Counted from the first letter of the stretch, positions 27,986-37,124 are shown. The stretch is DNA of 64,000 bases from Bacillus spongiae (GCF_037120725.1 NZ_JBBAXC010000004.1:1-64000), one strand, 5' to 3'. Program-made: numbers and translations. The notes: generated by a model not told the origin, from the letters alone.

Positions 27986-28747
27986 TTGAAAACTGATACC
28001 TCATTACTGAAGGCTATACTACTTGTTAATGTTTTAAGTCTTAGTTTATCAAGTGTTCTCACCTTAGGTGTCGTCATTGGGATAGGGATCTTTTTCTTTA
28101 ACGAGAAAACTATCGTGGTGCCTGATGATGAAGACACAATTCAAGATGCAGTTAATGCAGCTGTTCCAGGAGATATCATTTTAGTAAAAACAAAAGAGGA
28201 TGGGACTTCTTACAATGAAGAGGTTACTATTGATAAAGATGATCTCAAGCTAATTGGAATAGGAAAAGAGAAACCTGTATTGGATGGAACGGGAGTTATT
28301 GGTACTGGGAATGGAATCACTCTTACTAGCACTGCTTCTGGTGTGTTGGTAAAGAATTTTATTGTTCAAAAATTTGAAAAGGACGGCATTTTTTTAGACG
28401 GTTCAACTAGCAATATGATAATAGAAAATAACCTTATTAGGAATGAGGAGAAAGGCATTGAATTAGACGATTCGAATAGCAACACCATTAAGAAAAATAA
28501 CCTTATTGAGAATGAAGATTTTGGTATTGGATTAGACAATTCATCTAGCAACATGATTATAAGAAATACAGTTAAGGAGAATGGTGATAGTGGTATTTTC
28601 TTAAATTCCATATCTATCAACAATGATGTGTTCAGTAACCGTGCTTTTGATAATCAGAATTTCGATATCGAAGATGATGATGCCAATAATTTCAAAGGAA
28701 ATAAATGTGGAACCTCTCAAGGTTTGAATGTGGACTGTCCTAAATAA
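27986..28747 (+). CDS. Membrane-anchored parallel beta-helix protein, paralogue D (shortest)
   Basis: Protein of 253 residues from TTG 27986 behind GGGAGGTGA. The membrane segment is at residues 15-36, then NEKTIVVPDDEDTIQDAVNA and IILVKTKEDGTSYNEEVT, almost identical to paralogue C. It has about five beta-helix coils (for example NLIENEDFGIGLDNSSSNMI), fewer than the others. The C-terminal motif is altered to GNKCGTSQGLNVDC, keeping both cysteines. It lies on the opposite strand to C, 1.5 kb away with relics between, consistent with duplication and inversion. Predicted extracellular; function unknown. Confidence 0.84.
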   Translation: MKTDTSLLKAILLVNVLSLSLSSVLTLGVVIGIGIFFFNEKTIVVPDDEDTIQDAVNAAVPGDIILVKTKEDGTSYNEEVTIDKDDLKLIGIGKEKPVLDGTGVIGTGNGITLTSTASGVLVKNFIVQKFEKDGIFLDGSTSNMIIENNLIRNEEKGIELDDSNSNTIKKNNLIENEDFGIGLDNSSSNMIIRNTVKENGDSGIFLNSISINNDVFSNRAFDNQNFDIEDDDANNFKGNKCGTSQGLNVDCPK

Positions 28748-29505
28748 GAGCCGGCCATCTTATCAAAAAGGCTACTAGGGGTTGGACTGAAAAAATAAGG
28801 TCAAGTAGACTACAATTAATAGCACAAATACTCCCATATAAGTAATGGGTGAAGACCAGTAAATTTCGAAAGAATTAAACAGTCATTAAGTATGAAGGGG
28901 TACACTTATGGTTATGCCTTAGCTGAAACCAGGTTTAGAACTTATAAAACTGAGTTTCTAAGAGTCCACTATTTTGCTAGTATAAAAAGATTCGGCAAAA
29001 GAATTTCAAGCCTATTTTCATTGATTTAATTACATTTGAATTCGCTGAACAATAGGGTATTTGAGACCTTTCGAATACAAACTTGCCCTACTTTAAAAAA
29101 TTGAATTAGTTGTTGCAAAATATATAGACAGTGTTAAAAGAACTTTATTGGTAATGGATCGATTGTCTAATCATTTACAAATTATTCTTTCACCTACAAG
29201 CTTCGAATAGCCTTTGTGATAAACATGTCCCTCGCAAAGCGAGGTCACTCCATCACAGAATTTTGTATTATTCACTACAAATCAAAGGAACATCCCCGCC
29301 TAATCAGAATACACTATCCAGTGGGTAGCGTCAGGATTTTGATCTATATGAACATACACCTATACTCAATCATATTAAGACATAGACAGTTTGTACAAAG
29401 AATAACTGTTAATAGGAAAGAACATTCCTCAAGGTTAATTCTTTATTGACATAGCGGAAAATTGAACTGACGCTTCTCTCTATTTCTAATTTAGGGGGAG
29501 TATCG
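28748..29505. other. Gene-free stretch of 758 bases
   Basis: Only stop-ridden coding-like bits are seen (for example ELVVAKYIDSVKRTLLVMDR near 29105-29165). The open frame at 29216-29449 has no ribosome site and atypical composition, and I do not accept it as a gene. Confidence 0.4.
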
Positions 29506-29988
29506 TTGAGCAATTCTCAAAAAGCAAAAAATAGTGCTTTTTTTAAAATTGGAATTCTTATTTTTCTCATCGGCTTGTTAGTCCTTGGGTTAGTCTTCGT
29601 GATTTTCTTTGGTATTAAAGCAACCCAACAACCTAATGAGGATTGGGATATTGAAGTACAATTAACAGAGGCAAGGCCATCTCAGGTTCTGTATGAAAAC
29701 ATTGAACCCCAACCTGTTCTCGCCGAGATTTCCTTCGATACAGACCGGTTTGGTGATGATCTAGTTTCTGATCTTTGTTCAGCTGAAGTGACAATGGAAA
29801 CAAAAAAAGGAGACATTTCTCAAATCGTTGAATTCGATCCGAACCCCACTCCTGGGAATGGATACACCCTACCGGCAGTATTGGTAGGTAAAAAAGTGAC
29901 GAGGGTTACCATTGATCTTATTAGTATAGAAGGTGAAGGGGTGTGTAGAATGAAATTCGAGGGAGCAAACGGAACAGACTCTGATTAA
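29506..29988 (+). CDS. Membrane-anchored extracellular protein of unknown family
   Basis: Protein of 160 residues from TTG 29506 behind GGGGGAG. One membrane segment is at residues 14-37, then an outside domain of about 120 residues, beta-rich in appearance (IEVQLTEARPSQVLYENIE, AEVTMETKKGDISQIVEFD), with two cysteines (SDLCSAEV and EGVCRMKF). Layout (short inside end, one anchor, outer domain with paired cysteines) is the same as in the neighbouring beta-helix genes, but the sequence is unrelated. It may share their expression or location. Function unknown. Terminator at 30112. Confidence 0.7.
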   Translation: MSNSQKAKNSAFFKIGILIFLIGLLVLGLVFVIFFGIKATQQPNEDWDIEVQLTEARPSQVLYENIEPQPVLAEISFDTDRFGDDLVSDLCSAEVTMETKKGDISQIVEFDPNPTPGNGYTLPAVLVGKKVTRVTIDLISIEGEGVCRMKFEGANGTDSD

Positions 29989-30111
29989 TACAATTGTTCC
30001 CTAGACTGATAACATAACGATTCATTTTGACTGAATTGTCCGTTATAGCAATTGATTAGGCTAAATAAATCATGATTGAATGACCATTTTTTTCCAAAAC
30101 TAATTACTTCG

Positions 30112-30145
30112 AGCACTTCTCTAGACCGAGAAGTGCTATTTTATT
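30112..30145 (+). terminator. Terminator
   Basis: AGCACTTCTC-TAGACC-GAGAAGTGCT, a perfect 10-bp stem, followed by ATTTTATTTC. It lies 123 bases after the anchored protein gene; nothing else is seen in 29989-30333. Confidence 0.7.
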
Positions 30146-30333
30146 TCATCATCATTTGATTTTGTAGTGTTTTAACGGTATATTCCCGCACATAGTACAT
30201 CCAAAACGATTATTCCGTATATTTTAAATCAACATAGGCAACTTTTCAGTTACAAATGATTAAAAACGATTCTCTTTTCCCTTATATACTATGCCTAGTC
30301 ATCATGCTGCTTGAATAGCATTGCTATCCTTAC

Positions 30334-30930
30334 TTAAACTACTTCTCCTTTATTAATGTTCACTAATGTACTAACTAATAACTTATGCTCTGCTTCCATT
30401 ACCCTTTTTGCTAATAGTTCGGGCGTGTCCGTTTTGCTAATATCGACTTTACATTGACTAATAATATTTCCTTTGTCATAATCGCGATCCACAAAATGAA
30501 TCGTCACCCCTGTTTCCCTTTCTCCTGCAGCTATCACGGCTTTGTGAACATTCATCCCATACATCCCTTTCCCGCCGAATTTGGGTAATAAAGAGGGATG
30601 TATATTGAGAATTCTCCCATTAAAGGCATGCAACGTCCTTTCCCCTAATTTTTTTAAATAGCCAACAAGTAGGATGATATTAACGTCATGCTCTTTCATA
30701 ATGGATAAAATTTCAGCATCAACCTTATCTAATGATCCACTTTGTCTTTCACTTACATGATAAAACGGAATGCCCTCATTTTTTGCTCTTTGTAAAGCTT
30801 GAGAAGTTGAATTATTACTTATCACAACACACGGCTTCCCTTTAAGCACACCCTCTTTAAAGGCATCAATGACACTTTGCATATTGCTTCCTCCGTGGGA
30901 GGCTAGAAATCCAATCTTTAACTCTTCCAC
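30334..30930 (-). CDS. Phosphoribosylglycinamide formyltransferase-like protein (PurN family)
   Basis: Protein of 198 residues from GTG 30930 with GGAGGAAA upstream. LASHGGSNMQSVIDAF at the start is the PurN phosphate loop; the catalytic Asn-His pair lies in ILNIHPSLLPKFGGKGMYG near residues 105-123, and the Asp in TGVTIHFVD. PurN transfers formyl from 10-formyl-tetrahydrofolate to GAR in purine synthesis. Because it is not in a pur operon here, it is probably a second copy or an enzyme that formylates another amino substrate. Single gene. Confidence 0.85.
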   Translation of the reverse strand: MEELKIGFLASHGGSNMQSVIDAFKEGVLKGKPCVVISNNSTSQALQRAKNEGIPFYHVSERQSGSLDKVDAEILSIMKEHDVNIILLVGYLKKLGERTLHAFNGRILNIHPSLLPKFGGKGMYGMNVHKAVIAAGERETGVTIHFVDRDYDKGNIISQCKVDISKTDTPELLAKRVMEAEHKLLVSTLVNINKGEVV

Positions 30931-31037
30931 CGTTCATTTCCTCCAGATCTTATAAAAATGTAAAGAATGACGACTATATAATTCTTGATTCCTATTACAA
31001 ACTCCTTCCATAAATATATTAATCTATTAGCAATTTT

Positions 31038-31226
31038 TCAAATGAGGATGATTTTCTTTATTAAGATTCCGTCTGCCGGGGATTGCTTGCTGAAATCTTC
31101 TACCGATGTCCAAATCACAGGTACAGGCGTATTTTTTTCATTCAAAATGATATTGTCAAGTTCCATTAAGGAGACTAGGTCTTCTTTTGTAGATTTCCTA
31201 ACTCTAACTTCATTAGTTGATTTCAT
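31038..31226 (-). pseudogene. Truncated GNAT acetyltransferase
   Basis: ATG 31226 has GGAGGG upstream and the frame VRVRKSTKEDLVSLMELDN is a normal GNAT N-terminus, but it ends after 62 codons (ILIKKIILI) and no acetyl-CoA-binding motif follows. The remainder of the gene has been lost. Confidence 0.55.
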
Positions 31227-31391
31227 TTAATCCCTCCAATTGGTTGCTTTTTACTTTTTCGATATTTGCTCGAACATTTCCTGTATGGATAATCATTGAT
31301 ATCATAATCCGCTTTTTAAACATTACATTCTAACTTGAAATGACGAGCTATTTTTTCAATTTGTTACACTTATCCATACTAAAATGGTATG

Positions 31392-31418
31392 AAAAAAAGG
31401 CACTATTAAAAGTGCCTT
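31392..31418 (-). terminator. Terminator of the methyltransferase gene
   Basis: AAGGCACT pairs with AGTGCCTT around a 6-base loop; seven T follow on the minus strand. Confidence 0.75.
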
Positions 31419-31457
31419 CTATCATTCACCTAAAAAGTATGGGGAGCCTAGCTACTA

Positions 31458-32168
31458 TTATTCTATATTCTTTTGAAACAGACCCACCCAAAGATCGGAA
31501 AGACCGAAAAGTCCTTCTTCTTTTCCCATATCTCTCATTCTTCTTATTTCAACGGGGATCAAATTATTAAATATTTTCGTTAGTTTCTCTTCAGAATAGC
31601 CCAATCCTCCATGAAGGCTGCCTGATCGATACACTTCCCAGTCGGAAATATTGGCCCCACCAAATTTTCCACCTTCCACAAAACAAGTGAGGGCAAAATA
31701 CCCGCCAGGCTTTAATGCTTTCTCTACTAAGCTTACGTAATTCAATCTTCTATGTGGGGCAATATGGTGAAAACAGCCTGAATCATACACAAAGTCGAAT
31801 GCCCCTTCCTCCACTTGCAAATCAAATAGATCGCTATGAATATAATTGATTTTTACTCCTCTTTCCTCAGACCGTTCCTTCGCCCATTCTAAAGAGCTTT
31901 GTGAACAATCTACCGCATCTACTTCACACCCTTGTTCCGCTAAAAAGAGGGCATTTCTCCCCGGTCCGCATCCAAGCTCTAATATTTTTCTAGCAAAAGA
32001 TTGATTCTGTTCAAAATAGGAAACTAAGTTTTCGTCCGGGATATTTTCAAAGAACGGAATGGCCTTGTTCCGATCTGAATAAAAATCATTCCAAAATGGA
32101 GTGGGCTCACGTAAAAATGAATCGAGCATTTTGAGTACATCATCATTATGTAGTATCATTTCATTCAT
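31458..32168 (-). CDS. Class I SAM-dependent methyltransferase (TPMT/TehB-like)
   Basis: Protein of 236 residues. Motif I is ILELGCGPGRNALFLAEQGC near residues 62-81, motif II VDAVDCSQSSLEWA, and FDFVYDSGCFHHIAPHRR with LKPGGYFALTCF are motifs III-IV. The N-terminal TPFWNDFYSDRNKAIPFFEN is typical of the thiopurine/tellurite-type small methyltransferases that modify thiols, metalloids or drugs. A detoxification role is plausible but not shown. ATG 32168 has AAAGGAG upstream. Single gene with its own terminator. Confidence 0.86.
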   Translation of the reverse strand: MNEMILHNDDVLKMLDSFLREPTPFWNDFYSDRNKAIPFFENIPDENLVSYFEQNQSFARKILELGCGPGRNALFLAEQGCEVDAVDCSQSSLEWAKERSEERGVKINYIHSDLFDLQVEEGAFDFVYDSGCFHHIAPHRRLNYVSLVEKALKPGGYFALTCFVEGGKFGGANISDWEVYRSGSLHGGLGYSEEKLTKIFNNLIPVEIRRMRDMGKEEGLFGLSDLWVGLFQKNIE

Positions 32169-32576
32169 GATTATTTCTCCTTTAATGTTAATAAATTCAT
32201 TTTAACGTATAAAGAACCATTATAGGTTTCAGGCACTTTACATCCCTGTTAATTTACTTCATTAACAAAAGTATAAACAGAAGTATAACACCTCGTTAAA
32301 CATCATTTTACGTACGTATACGAATCTGAAACATTTAATTAATAGGATACTACACAAACACTAAAAAACTTAATAATGAGGTTTATAAAGACCAATAAAC
32401 AGGTTACTATTTTTGTGTTTTCGTATTTTTATTACAAATATTACATTTATATTACAAAAATAATGTCCTCAAAAAAATTAGGAAAACCTTCGTCCTATAA
32501 AAAACTCGCAACACCAATAGCATAAATGCATGACTTAGCGAACATTTTTATTAACTTGAATAATAACTTAATAGTA
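32169..32576. other. Gene-free, very AT-rich stretch
   Basis: No gene seen. At 32430-32460 TATTACA occurs three times with short spacing (near 32432, 32443 and 32454), which could be a binding array or chance in AT-rich DNA. Confidence 0.3.
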
Positions 32577-32611
32577 AAAAGATCAAGGGCCTGTTAATCC
32601 CCTGATCTTTT
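32577..32611 (-). terminator. Terminator of the OppB/OppC-like pair
   Basis: AAAAGATCA(A)GGG pairs with CCC(C)TGATCTTTT, with T runs on both sides, 54 bases after the permease stop. Confidence 0.7.
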
Positions 32612-32664
32612 AAATACTAAATGTATATTTCCAGTTCATTCATGTATTTCATGCCTCTACCTCA

Positions 32665-33699
32665 TTACAAGGATATACGTTCCATAAGGTTAGAGTCCTC
32701 ATGTCCTTCTATTTTACGCTTTGTTTGAGCTTGTAAACTTTGACTGGTTTCTTTCGCTTTTTCATGTTGAAAATCTTCGATAGCCTTCGTTACTCCTATT
32801 AGCATAAGCTTTGCTGCTAAAATCGTAATGGTAATAAACAGAATAGGAATAAAGGGAATCCAAGGGTAGGTTGTCCATAAAAATTCCCACCAATTCCCTA
32901 GCAATCCAGACCATTCGTTCAAGTTGGGAACATACACATTATTTTCAAATACGTCCTCCACTCTCTTTGACCCTCCAATAAAACTTTTTAACACGCCAAG
33001 ATGAGCGATGAGTAAAAGAACTGTCATGAATTCTCGAATCGATACTAGAATAATTTGCGGGATGATAAATGGCTTAATATGTTTCATTATATAATGACGT
33101 TTTGAAGCACCTAATACTTTTGCACTATCAATAAACTCATTGTTCATTATTTTATAATATTCATTTGAAAACAATAGCGAAAGGGAAGGAATAGAAATAG
33201 TTATTAATATAATTAAGGAAATAATTACTTTCTCTGTCACCCCATAAGAAATCGCATTTTGTTCCATCATTGGACCCACGAAGAATATCCCCTCTAGTAA
33301 TAAAAACACTAGTAATGATGGGGGAAAATAATTGAATGCATCTAAAATTGGCTGAATCATTCGTCTAAATCTCTTAAAATAAAAATGCAAGATTAACCCG
33401 AACAAGACGGCTGGAAAAACTCTTAATACCGTAATAATCAAACCAAATCCAATGGTATACTTTGCCCCAATAATAATTAACAAGAAGATACTCCGATTGA
33501 CATTATCTGTCCCGAGCGGTGGATATTCAAGTGGTGAGTAAGGTGGAGCTATTACCTCTCCTTCTTCAGAAAACATTAAGCTCACTTTCGGTATGTCATC
33601 TTCATACACCACAGAATACAGTATACTCAACAATAACAGACTAAACGTAATTGTAAATCCAATCAGAAATGAAGGATTTTTCACTAACCGTTTGAACAA
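32665..33699 (-). CDS. Binding-protein-dependent ABC permease, OppC/DppC-like
   Basis: Protein of about 344 residues with six membrane helices and the EAA loop SAKVLGASKRHYIMKHIKPF near residues 190-210, which docks onto an ABC ATPase. The N-terminus FKRLVKNPSFLIGF is the OppC type. I prefer TTG 33699, just after the stop of the upstream permease and behind GAGGGTGGTGG; GTG 33720 would add seven residues. Oligopeptide, dipeptide or nickel uptake is the usual role. No ATPase or solute-binding protein gene is adjacent, so partners must be encoded elsewhere. Confidence 0.82.
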   Translation of the reverse strand: MFKRLVKNPSFLIGFTITFSLLLLSILYSVVYEDDIPKVSLMFSEEGEVIAPPYSPLEYPPLGTDNVNRSIFLLIIIGAKYTIGFGLIITVLRVFPAVLFGLILHFYFKRFRRMIQPILDAFNYFPPSLLVFLLLEGIFFVGPMMEQNAISYGVTEKVIISLIILITISIPSLSLLFSNEYYKIMNNEFIDSAKVLGASKRHYIMKHIKPFIIPQIILVSIREFMTVLLLIAHLGVLKSFIGGSKRVEDVFENNVYVPNLNEWSGLLGNWWEFLWTTYPWIPFIPILFITITILAAKLMLIGVTKAIEDFQHEKAKETSQSLQAQTKRKIEGHEDSNLMERISL

Positions 33700-33700
33700 C

Positions 33701-34570
33701 TTAAACCACCACCCTCTCACCTGTATTTCTTTCCGTGAGCAGACTAAACAACGTTAATAAAATAAAAACAGGCAAATAAAACATAATTAAACTAAAGCTA
33801 ATGACGTACATATCAGTAAATACCAACATAAAATGAGTGATTCCATATATATTAAATAGTCGCTCAAACACAATTAGGCTCGAAAGCATAAAGAGAATAA
33901 CTGATTTAAAGTGATTAACTAGACTAAAAGGAACATTTCTCAGAATGTGAATAAAAAAGATATAATGCTTGGATAGTCCTTTACTTCTCACTAAGTCAAC
34001 ATACATTTTATCCTTTTCTTCTTGAATGAGGAGAAAAAAGATTCTAAATAAAAGAATAGAAGGAAGAATGGATAGTACGATGATTGGTGCAGCATAAACA
34101 TGATCATTTAACCCAATAACCGGAAAAATCATAATTCCTGTTCTTTTATAGAACGCAATCAAGCTGTATTGAATGACGATTAAAACAAAAAGGTCAGGAA
34201 CAGATTCAATAAGAGAAAAACATCTCATCATTATTTTTGATACTTTTGAAGGCAAAAGATACGTGCAATATGCAAATAAAAGCCCCATTATAACTGACAC
34301 GAACAAAGCAGAAATAAAAATAATAATCGAATAAAAATAAGCATCCCAAAAAGCTGGGAACATAGGGTAGGTACGATCTGGAAGATTAGAAATGGTCAGT
34401 TCAGCTGGTTTTGCTAATGAAATGATAATATTGACTACATTACTTATGTATTGCTTAAAGCTTACATGAGTGCCACCTAAGAAAAGACCAATAAAGGCAG
34501 AGAGTAATATAATCCCGAAGGAGACAAAGAAAAACTTAATAATATTATGACTGATTGTTCGAACAAACAA
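33701..34570 (-). CDS. Binding-protein-dependent ABC permease, OppB/DppB-like
   Basis: Protein of 289 residues from TTG 34570 behind GGAGTG. The first helix is at residues 12-32, and five more follow; the EAA-type loop is VDLVRSKGLSKHYIFFIHIL. It lacks the long first outer loop of classical OppB and is shorter (about 306-330 is usual), so it is a divergent member. It is translationally coupled to the OppC-like gene. The pair forms a membrane channel, probably for peptides, but the system is incomplete in this window. Confidence 0.82.
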   Translation of the reverse strand: MFVRTISHNIIKFFFVSFGIILLSAFIGLFLGGTHVSFKQYISNVVNIIISLAKPAELTISNLPDRTYPMFPAFWDAYFYSIIIFISALFVSVIMGLLFAYCTYLLPSKVSKIMMRCFSLIESVPDLFVLIVIQYSLIAFYKRTGIMIFPVIGLNDHVYAAPIIVLSILPSILLFRIFFLLIQEEKDKMYVDLVRSKGLSKHYIFFIHILRNVPFSLVNHFKSVILFMLSSLIVFERLFNIYGITHFMLVFTDMYVISFSLIMFYLPVFILLTLFSLLTERNTGERVVV

Positions 34571-34674
34571 AATCTAGACACTCCTTTTTTTCTAATAGTT
34601 TCCATTATACTGAATTTATTAATATATTACTATATTTCCAACGATTCTTTCATATCGAAACGGATAAAAGAAAA

Positions 34675-34700
34675 ATGACCTCGATTTTTTTCGAGGCCAT
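34675..34700 (-). terminator. Terminator of the NAT gene
   Basis: CCTCGA-TTTTTT-TCGAGG with outer ATG/CAT pairing; T5 on the minus strand. Confidence 0.6.
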
Positions 34701-34759
34701 CTCCATCGTTAATACCGAAAGTAGGACGTTTTCACGGTTTATACATTTCGATACCATTA

Positions 34760-35512
34760 CTATTTCGGGATAGAAATACCGAAGGAATCCTTTAATATTT
34801 TTGGTAGTTCGTTTTGGTCATAAGGTCGTTTCGTTTTTTGCCCATTAACCGTTGTGATTACTTCATCATCAGTAAGGGTTACTCTTCCCTTAAGTGTCCC
34901 TAGTGTCACTATCGTTTTTTGTGTGAAGGAAGATTCTGGACTTTGCTGATTCCATTGGCACACCTCTTCAAAAAATGAATAACTTCTCACTTTTTTAGTG
35001 AAGCGGTATTTCACCTTCCATTTCTGTTCATCGTATTTTTGCAAGTCATAATAGGTATCATCAACACGCTTTATTCTATAGTTTCCTCCTACGTCTTTCA
35101 CCACTTCCCCATCTAAAGGAATTGGGGAATAGCTAGAATCTCCAAACCCTACATCAACGACATACTCCTTCCCATCGATGGTCACGATATTGCTTAAATG
35201 GGTGTTTTTTCGATACCATTCCGTCTCACTTTTCGCAACAGTGGAAGCAATTCGCTTTACATCATAACCAAGGCTGCTAAGCAACCAATGGAATAAACCA
35301 TTCACTTCGTAGCAAAAACCGCCTCGATGATTTTCCACGATTTTTTGATAAATTCGCTCTAAGTTTAGCGTAATTGGTACTTTATGCAAAACGTCCAAGT
35401 TTTCAAAGGGGACCGTCATAATATGTTGCTTTATTAATAGTTGTAAATCCTTTAACGGATCACCTGAAAGGGCCTCTACATTAATTCTTTCTAAATATGT
35501 TTTGATATCCAT
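34760..35512 (-). CDS. Arylamine N-acetyltransferase
   Basis: Protein of 250 residues from ATG 35512, with AAGGAGG 9 bases upstream; the frame from 35536 would include that site. NAT enzymes move acetyl from acetyl-CoA to arylamines, arylhydroxylamines or hydrazines through a cysteine. The catalytic triad is present: Cys67 in HRGGFCYEVNG, His105 in KNTHLSNIV and Asp120 in VVDVGFGD. VPFENLDVL is the family's N-terminal signature. It overlaps the EamA gene by 32 bases, so the two are one transcript, perhaps acetylation plus export of foreign amines. Confidence 0.93.
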   Translation of the reverse strand: MDIKTYLERINVEALSGDPLKDLQLLIKQHIMTVPFENLDVLHKVPITLNLERIYQKIVENHRGGFCYEVNGLFHWLLSSLGYDVKRIASTVAKSETEWYRKNTHLSNIVTIDGKEYVVDVGFGDSSYSPIPLDGEVVKDVGGNYRIKRVDDTYYDLQKYDEQKWKVKYRFTKKVRSYSFFEEVCQWNQQSPESSFTQKTIVTLGTLKGRVTLTDDEVITTVNGQKTKRPYDQNELPKILKDSFGISIPK

Positions 35513-36434
35513 ATACTTTTTCCTCCTTATTTTCATTTTTCACTAATTCCTTTGGCTTGAATTGTAGGTTGACTCCAATAACCCCCATAATAATGAGCAC
35601 CGTTCCAATCATGTGATAGATATAAAACGGTTCATGAAGAATCATAACGCCTGAGAGAACGCCAACAATCGTGGCGAGGTTCATAAACACTCCCGTTTGC
35701 GAGGCACTAAGCTGTGAGATGGCATAGTTAATAAGAAACGCAGTCAAAAGTGAAGCTGGAATACTCAAATATAAAATCGGCAAAATAAAATCTAGTGAAT
35801 AGAGTATTTCTACATTCACTTGCTCTTGCGAAGCAAACAAGAGGATATTAAACATAACCATTCCCACAAACATCATTGCATAGGTCATTTCCATTGGTGT
35901 AAATTGCTTCGAATATTTGCGAGCAAATACCGTAAACAAGGCCATAAAAACAGCGGATAAAAAGATTAAGGTCATCCCAATAAGACTCCCTTCTCCTTCC
36001 ACACCACTCATCCAGCCGATGAATACGACACCTCCCACCGAGATAAAAATAGAGAGCTTTTGTACAAAGGATGTCCTTTCCTTTAATAACAAAGCAGCTA
36101 ACACTAAAACAATAATCGGATAAATAGCGGTAATAATTCCCGCTTCACTTGCTGTAGTATAGTTCATTCCGTATATTTGGAATGAGAATGCAAGCACTGG
36201 TTGAAATATTGAAAAGATAATCAGTGGAAGAACAGGCTTCCCACCATAGTGAACCTTTACAATTCGAAATAAAATTAAAAGTGACATTACTATAAAGGCA
36301 ATCGTAAAACGGTAAGCTAATATATTTAACGGAGGAGCAACACTCACCACATTTTTTAAAAATAGGAAACTAAGACCTCCTAATATAGAACCGATAACCC
36401 CTGCCAAAATAGCTAATAGTTGCGTCCGACTCAT
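35481..36434 (-). CDS. EamA/DMT family transporter
   Basis: Protein of 317 residues with ten membrane helices in two EamA repeats, characteristic of RhaT/YdcZ-like drug/metabolite exporters. The first repeat starts at residue 8 (AILAGVIGSILGGLSFLF), the second near 155 (IGMTLIFLSAVFMALFTVFA), and TASEAGIITAIYPIIVLVLA is the conserved helix 4 pattern. ATG 36434 has AAAGGAGGG upstream. The Lys/Glu-rich tail overlaps the NAT coding start. Substrate unknown; amino acids or xenobiotic amines are typical. Confidence 0.88.
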   Translation of the reverse strand: MSRTQLLAILAGVIGSILGGLSFLFLKNVVSVAPPLNILAYRFTIAFIVMSLLILFRIVKVHYGGKPVLPLIIFSIFQPVLAFSFQIYGMNYTTASEAGIITAIYPIIVLVLAALLLKERTSFVQKLSIFISVGGVVFIGWMSGVEGEGSLIGMTLIFLSAVFMALFTVFARKYSKQFTPMEMTYAMMFVGMVMFNILLFASQEQVNVEILYSLDFILPILYLSIPASLLTAFLINYAISQLSASQTGVFMNLATIVGVLSGVMILHEPFYIYHMIGTVLIIMGVIGVNLQFKPKELVKNENKEEKVYGYQNIFRKN

Positions 36435-36902
36435 AACCCACCCTCCTTTACATCTCTTATAAATTCATTGTAAAGGATGCTTAATATATCTACATCAGCG
36501 GTTTGAAGGAACCTCTTCTACAACTTTTGGAGGAGACTGAAGCATGTAAAAAGATGCACGGATCAGACTGAATATTGAATAAAGGAATTTTGATAGTTAG
36601 ACATAAAAACACTTTAGAATGGATACTTTCCAATCCACCATTCAAGCATATTGTCTTGTAAGCTTAATGATTATCACTGGACAAGCCGATGACACTACGG
36701 AAAATATCCTTTTACGTATGGAATTAGATCAAAAGAGAGAATACACGTACTCGTAAAGGACTATTTTAAGTTATGTACCGAAAATAGATTAAATGAATCA
36801 CACTTTTTCATAATGAAAGCCGAAACCTTAAATTAGGAATCGGCTGCTATATCAAGCTATCTTATTGTAAAATGGACGACTATCGTCCTTCCTACACCTT
36901 CT
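36435..36902. other. Gene-free stretch of 468 bases
   Basis: A short plus-strand coding-like piece (LMIITGQADDTTENILLRM near 36666-36720) ends in stops. Nothing else is recognisable. Confidence 0.3.
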
Positions 36903-37124
36903 TCATTCGCCTTTAAAAATTCCAATAAAAGCGACACCTAAGCCAACTAATATAATTATGAATTCAAATCCACCTAAACTTGATTGATCATCCATAGCGA
37001 TTATTCCTCCAATGACCGTCACATGTAAGCCGAGAAGCATGATTTTGATTCCAGATGTCGTCTTTTTAATAGAAATAAAAATAAAAAGGGCGGTTACGAT
37101 TAAGATGGGGACAAGAATAAGCAT
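36903..37124 (-). CDS. Small membrane protein
   Basis: Protein of 73 residues with three hydrophobic stretches (1-18, 26-43, 52-70) and few charges. ATG 37124 is preceded by a strong AAAGGAGGAGGG site, which is the main evidence that it is translated. No family recognised. It is separated from the PaaK-like gene by 63 bases on the same strand, so they could be co-transcribed. Confidence 0.68.
   Translation of the reverse strand: MLILVPILIVTALFIFISIKKTTSGIKIMLLGLHVTVIGGIIAMDDQSSLGGFEFIIILVGLGVAFIGIFKGE

Noticed and set aside
29216-29449. 77-codon open frame on the plus strand
   Set aside because: No ribosome binding site, unusual amino-acid mix and no resemblance to a protein family.
32430-32460. 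Triple TATTACA motif as a regulator array
   Set aside because: In very AT-rich DNA this can arise by chance, and no divergent promoter or regulator is adjacent.
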